Below, in pieces: positions 8,707-18,975 of a stretch of 64,000 nt of DNA. The stretch comes from Methylobacterium organophilum (GTDB lineage: Bacteria; Pseudomonadota; Alphaproteobacteria; Rhizobiales; Beijerinckiaceae), in assembly GCF_022179465.1 (NCBI RefSeq), contig NZ_BPQV01000005.1, positions 62,001-126,000 of the forward strand, given 5' to 3'. Numbering within the stretch: the first letter of the stretch is position 1; every line of letters begins with the position of its first letter. The translations under genes were made by a program, and so were the position numbers. Under the pieces are notes generated by a model, which was not told the DNA's origin, ran no database searches, and was given only the letters and a program-made list of their open reading frames with translations.

Positions 8707-8952
8707 GGGCTGCTCGGTCCTCGGATACGCTTTCCGGTCGTCTCTCTCGCTCAGGCGGCGCCGAACGTCGAGAGGATCGTCGCGTCCCGGCTCCGTTCGA
8801 GTGCTGCGCGACGCTCGCCGTCCTGCGCTGCCGTGCGCCTTAGACCTTGCCTAAAGAGCTGACAAGCGGCCCGCCCCGCCGGGGGACGTATCGGAGGGGG
8901 AAGTGTCGCTCCCCTGCCATGTTCGCCTGCGCGCTCTTCACGCGGCGCGGGC

Positions 8953-9228
8953 TCACGCCGTCTCCGGGGCGGTGTCGGCGACCTCCGCGTAGAGACCCTG
9001 GGCCTCGGGCGCCGGCCCGCGCCGCTCGCCGGGTGCGAGGACGCGCACCACGGCGGTGCGGTGGGCCACGGCGATGGTGAGCACGTCGCCGACCGCCACG
9101 GCCTTGCTCGCCGCCTCCGCCCGCTTGCCGTTGATGCGGACATGGCCGTCCGCGACGAGGCGGGCGGCGAGCGTCCGCGTCTTCGCGAAGCGGGCGAACC
9201 AGAGCCACTTGTCGAGGCGCTGCCCCCT
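8953..9228 (-). CDS. S4-domain RNA-binding protein, Hsp15-like
   Basis: 91 aa from the ATG at 9228 (an upstream GTG at 9264 would add 12 residues). The S4 domain takes up the first 60 residues: RLDKWLWFARFAKTRTLAA and VRINGKRAEAASKAVAVGD, the hallmark of heat-shock protein 15 (HslR), which binds free 50S subunits still carrying nascent peptide. The C-terminus is shorter and less basic than E. coli Hsp15. It lies between the helicase gene and fdxA. Confidence 0.85.
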   Translation of the reverse strand, partial: RGQRLDKWLWFARFAKTRTLAARLVADGHVRINGKRAEAASKAVAVGDVLTIAVAHRTAVVRVLAPGERRGPAPEAQGLYAEVADTAPETA

Positions 9229-9310
9229 CATCGCGCCCGTGCGGAGCGCGCGCGGCGGCAGCACGGATCAGCCCGGCCCGACGGCGATGCGATCGGGCCG
9301 GGCCGTGGCC

Positions 9311-12300
9311 TCAACGCTTGCGGCCCTCGGCGGATTCGAGCTGCGCCTTCAGGGCGGCGAGCTTGGCGAAGGGCGAGTCCGGATCGGGCTGGCGCTCGCG
9401 CCGCGGCGGCCGCTGGTCCTCGCGCGGACCGGCCCGGCGCTTGTCGTCGTGCCGGTCGTGGCGCGGCGGCTCGCCCCCTTCGGGACGGAAGCGGTCGCGG
9501 CGGGGACCGCCCTGGCCACGCCCTCCCTCCGGCCACTCCCGGTGCTCGCCTTCCGGCCGGTTGCCCCGGCGCTGCGGGCCGCCGGGGCCGCGGGCCTCCC
9601 GCTCGCCGCCGCGTCCCTCGCGGTTGTCGCCCCGGGGACGGCCGTGACGCTGCTGGCCGGCGGAGCGCTGGAAGCGGTGCAGATGCCAGACCTCGACGGT
9701 CTCGGGCTCGGCCGGCGCCGCCGGCTCGGCCTCCGGGGTCTCGGCGGAAGCCTCATCCGCGGCCTCGGCCGCTTCGGGGGCCGCCTCGGCGGCAAGCGCG
9801 GGCTCGGCCGGGGCCTCGACGGCGGCGGCCAGAGCGGCGGAGTCCGCCACCGGCACCGGGGCCTCGTCGGCGGCCGGCTCCGCAGCCGGCTCCTCGGCGG
9901 CGGCCACGGGCTCGGGCTGCGCCGCCTCGGCCGGGGCCGTGCCGATGGGGGCGGGCGCCACCGCATCGGCGGTCGAGCCGGGCTCGGGCGCCGAAGCCTC
10001 GGGGGCGGATGCCTCTCCGGCTTCCGCGGAAGCGTCCGCCGGAGCGGCCGCATCGGCGGCGTCCTGGGCCGGCGTCGCCGCGGAGGACACGGCCGCCTCG
10101 GGCGCCGCCTCGGCCGGCGCGCTCGGCGTCGCGGGCACGGTCGGGGCCGCGGGGACGAGCGGGACGGTGATGGCCGGTCCCGGCCGCGTCTCGGAGACGT
10201 AGCCCAGCGACTTCAGGATCGAGGCGAAATCCTCGCCCGAGCAGCCGACCAGCGAGGTCATGTTGACGGTGGCGACGAAGCCGTCGCCGTCGGCGGTCCC
10301 CGCCGGGGGCTCGCCCGGGGTGGTGCCGGGGCGATAGGCGATGGCCGGGCGGATCAGGTCGGCCAGGCGCTCCAGGATGTCGACGCGCACCGCCCGCTCG
10401 CCGCAGACGCGGAAGCCCGCGGCCCGGTAGAGCCCCTTGGCGATCTCGGGATCGACCTTGATCGAGGTGCGGCCCGAGCTCGCCAGATGGGCGATCTCGT
10501 CGAGGCCGCGCTGGTCGAGGCCGCCGTTGCGCAGGGCCCAGAGCTGGGCCGCCAGGGTGCGCGGGGCCGGCTTCAGCAGGGCCGGCAGGAAGATGTGGTA
10601 GGCGCCGAAGCGGACGCCGTGGCGGCGCAGATTCGCCCGGCCGTCCTGGTCGAGGCTCTTCATCTCGTGCCCGACCTTGGCCCGCTCCAGCACGCCGAGC
10701 GCCTCGACCACCTGGTAGCCGATGCCCTTGGCGAGGCCGGTGAGGTCCGCCGCGGTCTCGATCTCCATGAGCGGCCCGAGCAGGCGCACCACATGCGCCC
10801 GGAGCCAGGCGTTGAGTCGGACCTCGACCTTCTCGCGGGCGGAGCCGGTCAGGCCGTCATCCGCGATGAGGCGCAGGCCCGGCTCGAACAGCTTGTCGCC
10901 CGGCGTGAGCTTGGCCACGGGATCGCCCGTCCAGCGGATGATGCCGTCATGCGACAGCACCAGCGTGGAATCGGGCGTGGCCGAGAAGCGCTCGGCGCGC
11001 CCCTCGATCTCGCCGGCCAGCGCCTTCTCGGCGGCGCTGCGCAGGGTCTTGGCCTCCTGGCCTTCCGCGGCCGGGTCCGGCACGAACTGGAAGCCGTGCA
11101 GGTGACCCACGTGTTGACCCTCGACGGTGACATCACCGCCGGAGGTGATCTCGGCTTCCAGCATCACGTTCTCTCTCAGGCGTCGCATCAGGACGCTGGT
11201 GCGCCTGTCGACGAAGCGGCTCGCGAGGCGCTCGTGCAGGGCATCGGACAGCCTGTCCTCTACCCGACGCGTCTCGCCCTGCCAATGCAGAGGATCAAGC
11301 AGCCAGTCCGGACGGTTGGCCACGAAGGTCCAGGTTCGCCCCTGCGCGATGCGCTGGGACAGGGCGTCGATGTCGCCGTCGGTGCGGTCGATCATGGCGA
11401 CGTGGCGGGCGAACCAGTCGTTCGGAATGCGCCCGGCCATGCCCCGCATCAGGAAGCGATAGAGCTGTGCCACGAGATCCGCATGGGTCTGGGGATGGAC
11501 CTTGCGGTAATCGGGCAGGCCGCAGGCGTCCCAGAGGCGCTGCACGCCCGAGCGGCCCGAGGCGATGTCGCGCAGCTCCTCGTCGCGCATCAGGATTTCC
11601 AGCGCCGCCTGGTCCTCGCCCATGGGCGCGCGGGTCAGGCCCGGCTCGTCGGGATGCGCGTCGAGGCTCGCCTGCAGGGCGGTGAGCGAGGCGAAATCGA
11701 GATCCGGGTTGCGCCATTGCAGGACGCGCACGGGATCGAACTGGTGATTCTCCAGCGCCTCGACCATCTCCGGCTCGAAGGGCGGGCAGCGCCCGGTGGA
11801 GCCGAAGGTGCCGTCCGCGGTGTGGCGGCCGGCCCGGCCGGCGATCTGGCCCATCTCGGCGGCGGTGAGCTTGCGGAACCGGGTGCCGTCGAATTTCCAG
11901 TTGGCGGCGAAGGCCACGTGATCGACGTCGAGGTTGAGCCCCATGCCGACCGCGTCGGTGGCCACCAGGTAATCGACCTCGCCGGACTGGTAGAGCTCCA
12001 CCTGGGCGTTGCGGGTGCGCGGGGAGAGGGCGCCGAGCACCACCGCCGCGCCGCCGCGCTGGCGCCGGATCAGCTCGGCGATGGCGTAGACCTCCTCCGC
12101 GGAGAAGGCGACGATCGCCGTGCGCCGGGGCAGGCGGGAGAGCTTCTTCTCCCCGGCGAAGCCGAGCTGCGACAGGCGCGGCCGCGTCTGCGGCTGCACG
12201 CCGGGGATCAGCGCCTGCACCAGGGGCTGCATGGTCGAGGAGCCGATCAGCAGCGTCTCCTCGCGGCCGCGCTGGTAGAGCAGGCGGTCGGTGAAGACGT

Positions 12301-12640
12301 GGCCGCGGTCCATGTCGGCGGCGAGCTGGATCTCGTCGATGGCGACGAAGGCGACATCGAGGTCGCGGGGCATCGCCTCGATGGTGCAGATCCAGTAGCG
12401 CGGCCGGTCGGGCTTGATCTTCTCCTCGCCGGTGACGAGGGCGACCTTCTCGAGGCCGACCTTGGCCACCACGCGCAGATAGACCTCGCGGGCGAGCAGG
12501 CGCAGGGGCAGCCCGATCATCCCGGTCGGGTGCGCGAGCATCCGCTCGATGGCGAGATGGGTCTTGCCGGTATTGGTCGGCCCGAGCACCGCCGTGACGC
12601 CGCGGGCGCGGGCCTGGCGGGGGAGGGAACGGAGAGTCAT
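9311..12640 (-). CDS. SUV3-like DEAD/DEAH-type RNA helicase with long low-complexity tail
   Basis: 1109 aa. The helicase core is at the N-terminus: Walker A GPTNTGKTH (about residues 19-27), DEIQ box AIDEIQLA, and late motifs TDAVGMGLNLDV and QIAGRAGRH. This is the Suv3 subtype, known from mitochondrial RNA degradation and widespread in Alphaproteobacteria. A central helical region with SUV3_C-like features follows. From about residue 690 there is a long Ala/Glu/Pro-rich segment and then an Arg/Gly-rich tail (GGRGQGGPRRDRFRPEGG), typical of RNA-binding disordered regions. I chose the ATG at 12640, just before the core, because the longer frame would overlap the well-supported exported-protein gene at 12684. 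The Shine-Dalgarno is weak. Confidence 0.85.
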   Translation of the reverse strand: MTLRSLPRQARARGVTAVLGPTNTGKTHLAIERMLAHPTGMIGLPLRLLAREVYLRVVAKVGLEKVALVTGEEKIKPDRPRYWICTIEAMPRDLDVAFVAIDEIQLAADMDRGHVFTDRLLYQRGREETLLIGSSTMQPLVQALIPGVQPQTRPRLSQLGFAGEKKLSRLPRRTAIVAFSAEEVYAIAELIRRQRGGAAVVLGALSPRTRNAQVELYQSGEVDYLVATDAVGMGLNLDVDHVAFAANWKFDGTRFRKLTAAEMGQIAGRAGRHTADGTFGSTGRCPPFEPEMVEALENHQFDPVRVLQWRNPDLDFASLTALQASLDAHPDEPGLTRAPMGEDQAALEILMRDEELRDIASGRSGVQRLWDACGLPDYRKVHPQTHADLVAQLYRFLMRGMAGRIPNDWFARHVAMIDRTDGDIDALSQRIAQGRTWTFVANRPDWLLDPLHWQGETRRVEDRLSDALHERLASRFVDRRTSVLMRRLRENVMLEAEITSGGDVTVEGQHVGHLHGFQFVPDPAAEGQEAKTLRSAAEKALAGEIEGRAERFSATPDSTLVLSHDGIIRWTGDPVAKLTPGDKLFEPGLRLIADDGLTGSAREKVEVRLNAWLRAHVVRLLGPLMEIETAADLTGLAKGIGYQVVEALGVLERAKVGHEMKSLDQDGRANLRRHGVRFGAYHIFLPALLKPAPRTLAAQLWALRNGGLDQRGLDEIAHLASSGRTSIKVDPEIAKGLYRAAGFRVCGERAVRVDILERLADLIRPAIAYRPGTTPGEPPAGTADGDGFVATVNMTSLVGCSGEDFASILKSLGYVSETRPGPAITVPLVPAAPTVPATPSAPAEAAPEAAVSSAATPAQDAADAAAPADASAEAGEASAPEASAPEPGSTADAVAPAPIGTAPAEAAQPEPVAAAEEPAAEPAADEAPVPVADSAALAAAVEAPAEPALAAEAAPEAAEAADEASAETPEAEPAAPAEPETVEVWHLHRFQRSAGQQRHGRPRGDNREGRGGEREARGPGGPQRRGNRPEGEHREWPEGGRGQGGPRRDRFRPEGGEPPRHDRHDDKRRAGPREDQRPPRRERQPDPDSPFAKLAALKAQLESAEGRKR

Positions 12641-12683
12641 GCGGGTGGTCGGCGGTCCCTTCGACCGGAAGGCCGTCGCGGCG

Positions 12684-12995
12684 CTAGTACCGCCGGTCTC
12701 CCGGCGGCCCCGCTCCATATGGGGCGTTTGCCGGCCCGCTGCCAATCTCGCCGGGGAGACCCGGATATGCATAGATCTCGACCGGCACCGGCGGCTGCTG
12801 GGGCGCGAGGTCGGCGCAGAGCGTCTGCGGCATGGCGGTGAGCGGCCCCTTCCGGGCCGGGCGGTTCTCGACGACCTGGGCGGAGGAGAAGGCGTCGCCG
12901 CCGCAATCGGGCGGGCCGCCCGCGCTCAGCGGCTCGGCGAGGGCCGGGGCGCTCCAGAGCGTCAGGAGGAGGAGGAGGGCAGGGGGGCGCCGCAT
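12684..12995 (-). CDS. Exported protein of unknown function
   Basis: 103 aa. It has a clear signal peptide (MRRPPALLLLLTLWSAPALA-EP), then a Pro/Gly-rich mature part with two cysteines (PPDCGGDAF and TLCADLAPQQPP). It lies 43 bp upstream of the helicase start and in the same direction. No family recognised. Confidence 0.6.
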   Translation of the reverse strand: MRRPPALLLLLTLWSAPALAEPLSAGGPPDCGGDAFSSAQVVENRPARKGPLTAMPQTLCADLAPQQPPVPVEIYAYPGLPGEIGSGPANAPYGAGPPGDRRY

Positions 12996-13033
12996 CCCGG
13001 CACTCTCGGCCGGCGGGCCTTAACGAAGCCCCC

Positions 13034-13930
13034 TCACTGGCCGGTCAAATTCGCCTGGGCCACGGCCCCCGCCTCGGCGCCGGCCGCGAGGCCCGTCGGC
13101 CCCGCCCCGGCGCGGCTCCAGCGGGTCGCCTCGATGATGTTGGTGCCGATGGTGGTCAGCACGGAGATCCGCACCGGCAGCAGCACCCGCGCCCCCTCGA
13201 CCGGGGCGAGCCAGACCGACATCTCGCGGTTATCCTCCATCCACTTCACGCCGGGCCGGTCGGGCCGGTGGCCGGCGATGGCGACGTAGCGCGCGTTGCA
13301 GACGAGGACGGGGCCGCTATAGCCCGGCTTCTCCACCTGCCGGGTCTCGCCGTAGCTGAGGACCACGTTAAAGCGGGTGGCGCCGTCGAAGACGGGGATG
13401 GTGCGGTTGCAATTGGCCGGGTCGATCAGGTCGCCCCGGGCCAGCGCCGGCATCATCAAGGCGCTCGCCGGATCGACGATGCCGCGCTTCATGCCGCTGG
13501 TGACGGGCACCCGGTCGCCCATGTCGACGAGGGGCGGGGTGATCTCCGCCTGGGTGACGTTGCCGTGGGCCAGCGCCATGCGCACGGCGATGCCGGAATT
13601 GCTGGTGCGGGTGGCGATCGAGAAGGCGCCGGGCTGGGGCTGCGCCGCGACGGCGCCGCTCGCCCGGGCCGAGCCCTGGCCGCCGGTGACCGCGCCGACG
13701 AGGCCGGTGAGCCGGGCCGAGACGTCCATGCGGTAGCGGCTGCCCTCGAAGGCGCCGGAGAGCTGGGCCGTGCCGATCGGGATGCCGGCGAGGTTCACAC
13801 CGTAATCGACCGTGACCTCCGTGGCCCCCGCCTTGGGCGCCCGCTTCGCCTCGGCGGCGGGCGGCAGGGCGAAGGCGAGCGCGGCGGCGATCACGGCGGC
13901 GGTGGCGCGCGGGCGGGCGATGGCGCACAT
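13034..13930 (-). CDS. DUF3108 domain exported protein
   Basis: 298 aa from the ATG at 13930; a longer frame to 14014 would put a charged stretch before the signal peptide. Residues 1-28 (CAIARPRATAAVIAAALAFA, then LPPAAEA) form a signal peptide. The mature part (VTVDYGVNLAGIPIGTAQLSG, with RYRMDVSARLTGLVG) is the DUF3108 beta-rich fold, found in periplasmic or outer-membrane-associated proteins of unknown function. Conserved features include NCNRTIPVFDGATRFNVVLSY and YVAIAGHRPDRPGVK. It is divergent from rpmB. Confidence 0.75.
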   Translation of the reverse strand: MCAIARPRATAAVIAAALAFALPPAAEAKRAPKAGATEVTVDYGVNLAGIPIGTAQLSGAFEGSRYRMDVSARLTGLVGAVTGGQGSARASGAVAAQPQPGAFSIATRTSNSGIAVRMALAHGNVTQAEITPPLVDMGDRVPVTSGMKRGIVDPASALMMPALARGDLIDPANCNRTIPVFDGATRFNVVLSYGETRQVEKPGYSGPVLVCNARYVAIAGHRPDRPGVKWMEDNREMSVWLAPVEGARVLLPVRISVLTTIGTNIIEATRWSRAGAGPTGLAAGAEAGAVAQANLTGQ

Positions 13931-14245
13931 GGTCTCGACTCGGGGATTCCTGGACGCCGGCTCCGAGTCGGGACCGACCCCGAGCCTGACGCGTTCCGTA
14001 TCGTCCTTCCCCATGGTTAACAGACCGTTGGCGGGCCGGCCGTCTCCCGCGGAGCACAGGGAGCGCCCTTCTCGACACGCTCCGCCTTGACGGCACCCGG
14101 GAGGCTCGCCTATAGGCTCGCGCCTTCAATAGAACTCCGCTGGCATCGATTCACGCGAGGGTTTCAGGCCCGCGGTGCGCCGCGTCGGCCCTGTTTCGCC
14201 CGACGCGGTCGATTGAGTTTGCGGAACGATGACGGGATCAACGCT

Positions 14246-14548
14246 ATGTCGCGCCGCTGCGAACTGACCGGCAAGGCCGTGCAGGTCGGCCACCTCGTGA
14301 GCCACTCCAACCGCAAGACGAAGACCCGGTTCCTGCCGAACCTGTGCAACGTCACGCTCCAGTCCGACGCGCTCGCCCGCCGGGTGCGCCTGCGCATCAC
14401 CGCCCATGCCCTGCGCTCCGTGGAGCATCGCGGCGGCCTCGACGCCTTCCTGGTGAAGGCCCGCGAGGTGGAGCTGTCCCAGACCGCCCGCCTGCTCAAG
14501 CGCGAGATCGAGAAGAAGCTCTCCGAGACCCAGGCCGCCGCGGCCTGA
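14246..14548 (+). CDS. rpmB: 50S ribosomal protein L28
   Basis: 100 aa. It begins [20 protein letters not shown] and continues [13 protein letters not shown], the L28 signature, with the ~100-aa length of alphaproteobacterial L28. The start at 14246 is set by homology; the open frame extends upstream to 14087 without support. It is a structural protein of the large ribosomal subunit. Confidence 0.97.
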   Translation: MSRRCELTGKAVQVGHLVSHSNRKTKTRFLPNLCNVTLQSDALARRVRLRITAHALRSVEHRGGLDAFLVKAREVELSQTARLLKREIEKKLSETQAAAA

Positions 14549-14664
14549 GGCCGGCCGGGCGCCGTCACGGCGCCCCCGCTTCGCTTTCCTCAATGTGAAC
14601 AAGGCCGTCGTGCGCCTCCCGGCGCACGGCGGTCTTTCGCTTGGCCGAACGCCGCAAGGCCGCC

Positions 14665-15594
14665 ATGACCGCGCTCGCCCTCATCGTCCCGATCTTCGGC
14701 CTCGTCCTGATCGGATGGGCGGCGGCGCTGACCGGCATCCTGTCCGACAAGGTCAGCGACGGGCTCTCGGAATACGTCTTCGCCCTGGCGGTGCCGGCGC
14801 TGATCGTCGGCACCCTGACGAAGCCGGGGCTCGAGGGCGAGATCGCCTGGTCGTTCTGGTTCAGCTATTTCGGCGGCGTCGCCGTCGCCTGGGGCCTCGC
14901 GAGCCTGATCGCCCGCCGCCGCCACGGCATCGACGGGCGCGGCGCGACCATCCACGGCTTCGCCGCGAGCCAGTCGAACACGATCTTCATCGGCGTGCCG
15001 ACGATCCTGCAGGCCTATGGCGAGGCCGGCGCCTTCCCGCTCTTCATGCTGCTCGCGGTGCATCTGCCGCTGATGATGGGCGCGGCGACCTTCCTGATCG
15101 AGGCGGAGGGCGGCCGCTCCTACGCGGCGCGCCTGAAGGGCCTCGGGGCGGTGCTGTTCCGCAACCCGATCTTCCTGGCGCTCGCCACCGGCCTGGCCCT
15201 GCGCGCCAGCGGCATCGGCCTCGGCGGCGTGCCGAAGGCGCTCGTCGACGCCCTGGGCGGCACCGCCTCCACCTGCGCCCTCATCGCCCTGGGGGCCGGG
15301 CTGAAGCGCTACCGGGTCGTCCACGACCTGCCCGGCGCGCTCACCGTCGCCACCCTGAAGCTCGTGGTGCATCCGCTGGCCGTGTGGCTGCTCGCCTTCC
15401 ACGTCTTCACCATGCCGCCGGCCTATGCCGGCGTCGCCACCCTGTTCGCGACCATGCCGGTGGGGATCAACGCCTACCTGCTCGCCGCCCGCTACCGGAC
15501 CGAGCAGGGGCTGGTCGCCGCCTCGGTCCTGCTCTCGACCCTGCTCGCGGCCGGGACCGTGCTGGTCTGGCTCACCGTGCTCGGCCACGGCTGA
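14665..15594 (+). CDS. AEC-family auxin-efflux-carrier-like permease
   Basis: 309 aa from the ATG at 14665 (a TTG at 14641 is an alternative). It has eight to ten hydrophobic segments in the AEC/PIN-like (BASS-fold) arrangement: ALIVPIFGLVLIGWAAALTG at the N-terminus, then FAASQSNTIFIGVPTILQAY with the polar break typical of the family, and a C-terminal repeat LFATMPVGINAYLLAARY. The family exports small organic anions or amino acids. The substrate cannot be read from sequence. It starts 116 bp after rpmB. Confidence 0.85.
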   Translation: MTALALIVPIFGLVLIGWAAALTGILSDKVSDGLSEYVFALAVPALIVGTLTKPGLEGEIAWSFWFSYFGGVAVAWGLASLIARRRHGIDGRGATIHGFAASQSNTIFIGVPTILQAYGEAGAFPLFMLLAVHLPLMMGAATFLIEAEGGRSYAARLKGLGAVLFRNPIFLALATGLALRASGIGLGGVPKALVDALGGTASTCALIALGAGLKRYRVVHDLPGALTVATLKLVVHPLAVWLLAFHVFTMPPAYAGVATLFATMPVGINAYLLAARYRTEQGLVAASVLLSTLLAAGTVLVWLTVLGHG

Positions 15595-15728
15595 GGCGGC
15601 TTTCGCGGCCGGGCGTCCAGCGCTCCACCGTCATGGCGGGCGCGGGTTTTCCCCTCCCCGCAAGCGGGGCGCGGGGATGCGCGTCGAACCGCGCGACCGA
15701 CCGGAGATGGTCGAGGAAGGGCGGCGCC

Positions 15729-17639
15729 TCAGCGCCGCCCGCCGGCCGCCCGGCGCGGGGCCTGGACCCGGCCGGCCGGGGCCGCGTCCTCCTCGAACAG
15801 CTCGGCGAGCTTTTCGGTCATCGCCCCGCCGAGCTCCTCCGCATCGACGATGGTGACGGCGCGGCGGTAGTAGCGGGTCACGTCGTGGCCGATGCCGATG
15901 GCCAGGAGCTCCACCGGCGAGCGCTGCTCGATCTCCTCGATCATGTAGCGCAGGTGGCGCTCCAGGTAGTTGCCCGGATTGACCGAGAGGGTCGAGTCGT
16001 CGACCGGCGCCCCGTCGGAGATCACCATCAGGATGCGGCGCTGCTCGGGCCGGCCGAGCAGGCGCTTGTGCGCCCAGTCCAGCGCCTCGCCGTCGATGTT
16101 CTCCTTGAGCAGGCCCTCGCGCATCATCAGCCCGAGATTCTTGCGAGCCCGGCGCCAGGGCGCGTCGGCGCTCTTGTAGACGATGTGGCGCAGGTCGTTC
16201 AGGCGGCCGGGATTGGCCGGCTTGCCGCCGGCGAGCCAGGCCTCGCGCGACTGGCCGCCCTTCCAGGCCCGGGTGGTGAAGCCGAGGATCTCGACCTTCA
16301 CGCCGCAGCGCTCCAGCGTCCGCGCCAGGATGTCGGCGCAGGTCGCCGCCACGGTGATCGGCCGCCCGCGCATGGAGCCCGAATTGTCGAGGAGCAGCGT
16401 GACGACCGTGTCGCGGAAATTCGTGTCCTTCTCCTGCTTGAAGGAGAGGGGCTGGAACGGGTCCGTCACCACGCGCACGAGGCGCGCGGGATCGAGCTGG
16501 CCCTCTTCGAGGTCGAAGTCCCAGGCCCGGTTCTGCTGGGCGAGCAGGCGCCGCTGCAGCCGGTTGGCGAGGCGGCCGACCACGCCCTGGAGATGGGCGA
16601 GCTGCTTGTCGAGATAGGAGCGCAGGCGGGCGAGCTCCTCCGCGTCGCAGAGGTCCTCGGCCTCCACCACCTCGTCGAAGCGCGGATTGTAGATCCGGTA
16701 ATCGGGGCCGCGATTCTCGTTGGTGCGGGGCGGCGGCGGGCGCCAGGATTCGGAGGCCTCCTCCGATTCCGCGTCCTCGGCCTCCTCCGGCAGCTCGCCG
16801 GAGGGCGCATCGGCGGATTCGGTCGCCCCGTCCTCCAGCTCGTCGGCGGCCTCGTCGGTCACCTCGATCTCGGCGCGGTCGCCCTGGGACTGCTCCTCGG
16901 CCTCGCCCTCGTTGGGCTGCTGCTCGTCGTCCTGGCCCTCGGCCTCCTCGTCGTCGTTCTCGTCCTCCATGTCGGCGGGCGATTCGTCGGCGAGGTCGAG
17001 GGAGGAGAGCAGCTCGCGCACGGAGCGGGCGAAGCTGCGCTGGTTCTCCAGGGCGCCGAGCAGGCCGTCGAGGTCCTTGCCCGCCCGGCTCTCGATATGC
17101 TCGCGCCAGAGCGCGACGATCTTCTCGGCGGCCTGGGGCGGCTTCTGCCCGGTCAGGCGCTCGCGCACCATCAGGGCGACGGCGTCCTCCATCGGCGCGT
17201 CGGCCCGGTCGGTGATGTCCTCGTACTTGCCGCCGCGGTGGTAGCGGTCCTCCAGCATCGCGGTGATGTTGGAGGCCACGCCCGCCATGCGGCGCGAGCC
17301 GATCGCCTCGACGCGGGCCTGCTCCACCGCGTCGTAGACGGCGCGGGCGGCGGCGTTCTCCGGCGCGAAGCGGCGGTGCAGGGCGACGTCGTGGCAGCCG
17401 AGACGGAGCGCCATCGAATCGGAATGGCCGCGCAGCACCGCCACGTCCTCGGCGGTCAGCTTGCGCGCGGGCTCGGGCAGACGGGCCTTGTCGCCGATCA
17501 GGGCCGGCCGGTCGCTGGCATAGGTGACCTCGATCTCCGAGCGCCGGGCGATGGCGCGCAGGCACCCCGCCACCGAGCGCTTGAAGGGCTCGGCCACGGG
17601 CTCGCGGCGGTCGCTCGGCTTGCGGTTCGAGATGGACAT
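15729..17639 (-). CDS. cobT: Aerobic cobaltochelatase subunit CobT
   Basis: 636 aa. The N-terminal CobT domain ([20 protein letters not shown]) is followed by a highly acidic linker at about residues 220-300 ([15 protein letters not shown]). A C-terminal VWA domain has the MIDAS motif DNSGSMRG and the later [11 protein letters not shown]. With CobS it forms the AAA+ complex that, with CobN, inserts cobalt into hydrogenobyrinate a,c-diamide in aerobic B12 synthesis. It lies 105 bp downstream of cobS in the same direction. Confidence 0.96.
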   Translation of the reverse strand: MSISNRKPSDRREPVAEPFKRSVAGCLRAIARRSEIEVTYASDRPALIGDKARLPEPARKLTAEDVAVLRGHSDSMALRLGCHDVALHRRFAPENAAARAVYDAVEQARVEAIGSRRMAGVASNITAMLEDRYHRGGKYEDITDRADAPMEDAVALMVRERLTGQKPPQAAEKIVALWREHIESRAGKDLDGLLGALENQRSFARSVRELLSSLDLADESPADMEDENDDEEAEGQDDEQQPNEGEAEEQSQGDRAEIEVTDEAADELEDGATESADAPSGELPEEAEDAESEEASESWRPPPPRTNENRGPDYRIYNPRFDEVVEAEDLCDAEELARLRSYLDKQLAHLQGVVGRLANRLQRRLLAQQNRAWDFDLEEGQLDPARLVRVVTDPFQPLSFKQEKDTNFRDTVVTLLLDNSGSMRGRPITVAATCADILARTLERCGVKVEILGFTTRAWKGGQSREAWLAGGKPANPGRLNDLRHIVYKSADAPWRRARKNLGLMMREGLLKENIDGEALDWAHKRLLGRPEQRRILMVISDGAPVDDSTLSVNPGNYLERHLRYMIEEIEQRSPVELLAIGIGHDVTRYYRRAVTIVDAEELGGAMTEKLAELFEEDAAPAGRVQAPRRAAGGRR

Positions 17640-17744
17640 GCGCCTAACGCTTCATGGAATCGGGTTCGAGCGGCGGACGGGTCTCGTCCGCCGCCCCGTC
17701 GCGGATGTCCGGAGCGGCGGCCGCGCGCGCTTCCCCATGCGGGA

Positions 17745-18728
17745 TCAGCTCAGCGCGACGTTCACCGCGCTCTCCGGCAGCTCCTTGCCGAAGGCGCGCT
17801 GGTAGAACTCGGCGACCAGGGGCCGCTCCAGCTCGTCGCACTTGTTGAGGAAGCTCACCCGGAAGGCGAAGCCGACGTCGCGGAAGATGTCCGCGTTCTC
17901 GGCCCAGGTGATGACCGTGCGCGGGCTCATCACCGTCGAGAGGTCGCCGTTCATGAAGGCGTTGCGGGTGAGGTCCGCCACCCGCACCATGCGGTTGACG
18001 ACGTCGCGCCCGCCCTCGCCCCGGTAATGGGTCGCCTTGGACAGGACGATGTCCACCTCCCGGTCGTGGGGCAGGTAGTTGAGCGTGGTCACGATCGACC
18101 AGCGGTCCATCTGGCCCTGGTTGATCTGCTGGGTGCCGTGATAGAGGCCCGAGGTGTCGCCGAGGCCGACCGTGTTGGCGGTGGCGAACAGGCGGAAGGC
18201 CCCGTGCGGGCGGATCACGCGCTTCTGGTCGAGGAGCGTCAGGCGGCCCGACACCTCCAGCACGCGCTGGATCACGAACATCACGTCCGGGCGGCCGGCA
18301 TCGTACTCGTCGAAGACGAGGGCGACGTTGTTCTGCAGCGCCCAGGGCAGGATGCCGTCCTGGAAGGCGGTGACCTGCTTGCCGTCCTTGAGCACGATCG
18401 CGTCCTTGCCGACGAGGTCGATGCGCGAGACGTGGCTGTCGAGGTTGATGCGCACGCAGGGCCAGTTCAGGCGGGCGGCGACCTGCTCGATATGGGTGGA
18501 CTTGCCGGTGCCGTGATAGCCCGTGACCATCACGCGGCGGTTCCGGGCGAAGCCGGCCAGGATCGCGAGCGTCGTCTCCCGGTCGAAGATGTAGTCCGGG
18601 TCGAGCTCCGGCACGTGCTCGTCGGTCTCGGAGAAGGCGGGCACCTTGAGGTCGAGGTCGATGCCGAAGGTCTCGCGGACGGACACCTCGCGGTCGGGCA
18701 GCGAGGCGGGCTTTTCGTCAGACAGCAT
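17745..18728 (-). CDS. cobS: Aerobic cobaltochelatase subunit CobS
   Basis: 327 aa, the standard length. It has Walker [10 protein letters not shown], Walker [11 protein letters not shown] and sensor-1 [13 protein letters not shown] of a MoxR-type AAA+ ATPase. The start at 18728 is chosen for GAAGAGG six bases upstream; the longer frame to 18782 lacks support. It partners CobT in ATP-driven cobalt insertion by CobN. The order J-domain gene, cobS, cobT is common in Rhizobiales. Confidence 0.96.
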   Translation of the reverse strand: MLSDEKPASLPDREVSVRETFGIDLDLKVPAFSETDEHVPELDPDYIFDRETTLAILAGFARNRRVMVTGYHGTGKSTHIEQVAARLNWPCVRINLDSHVSRIDLVGKDAIVLKDGKQVTAFQDGILPWALQNNVALVFDEYDAGRPDVMFVIQRVLEVSGRLTLLDQKRVIRPHGAFRLFATANTVGLGDTSGLYHGTQQINQGQMDRWSIVTTLNYLPHDREVDIVLSKATHYRGEGGRDVVNRMVRVADLTRNAFMNGDLSTVMSPRTVITWAENADIFRDVGFAFRVSFLNKCDELERPLVAEFYQRAFGKELPESAVNVALS

Positions 18729-18975
18729 ACGGTACCTCTTCGGCGCGGGCTCCGGGCCGCCTCGTCGGCGCCCCTCTCGCAAAACCCGCTCTCAGTCTCA
18801 ATGCGCCAGTGTTTTCGTCCCTTCCGAGCCGGGAAACCGCGGCGCAGCGGAGGACGGTTCTCCTTAATCGCCGTGGCCGGCGGGGGCCAGGGCTTGAACC
18901 AACATATAGGCCCCGAGCCGGCAATCGACGCCCCCGGCGGCAAGCATGCCCCATGCCGACGGCAAGCAGACCGGG

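Noticed and set aside
9056-12841. A 1261-codon open frame antisense to the helicase gene.
   Set aside because: Its product is Arg/Gly/Leu low complexity with no domain, while the minus strand encodes intact helicase motifs.
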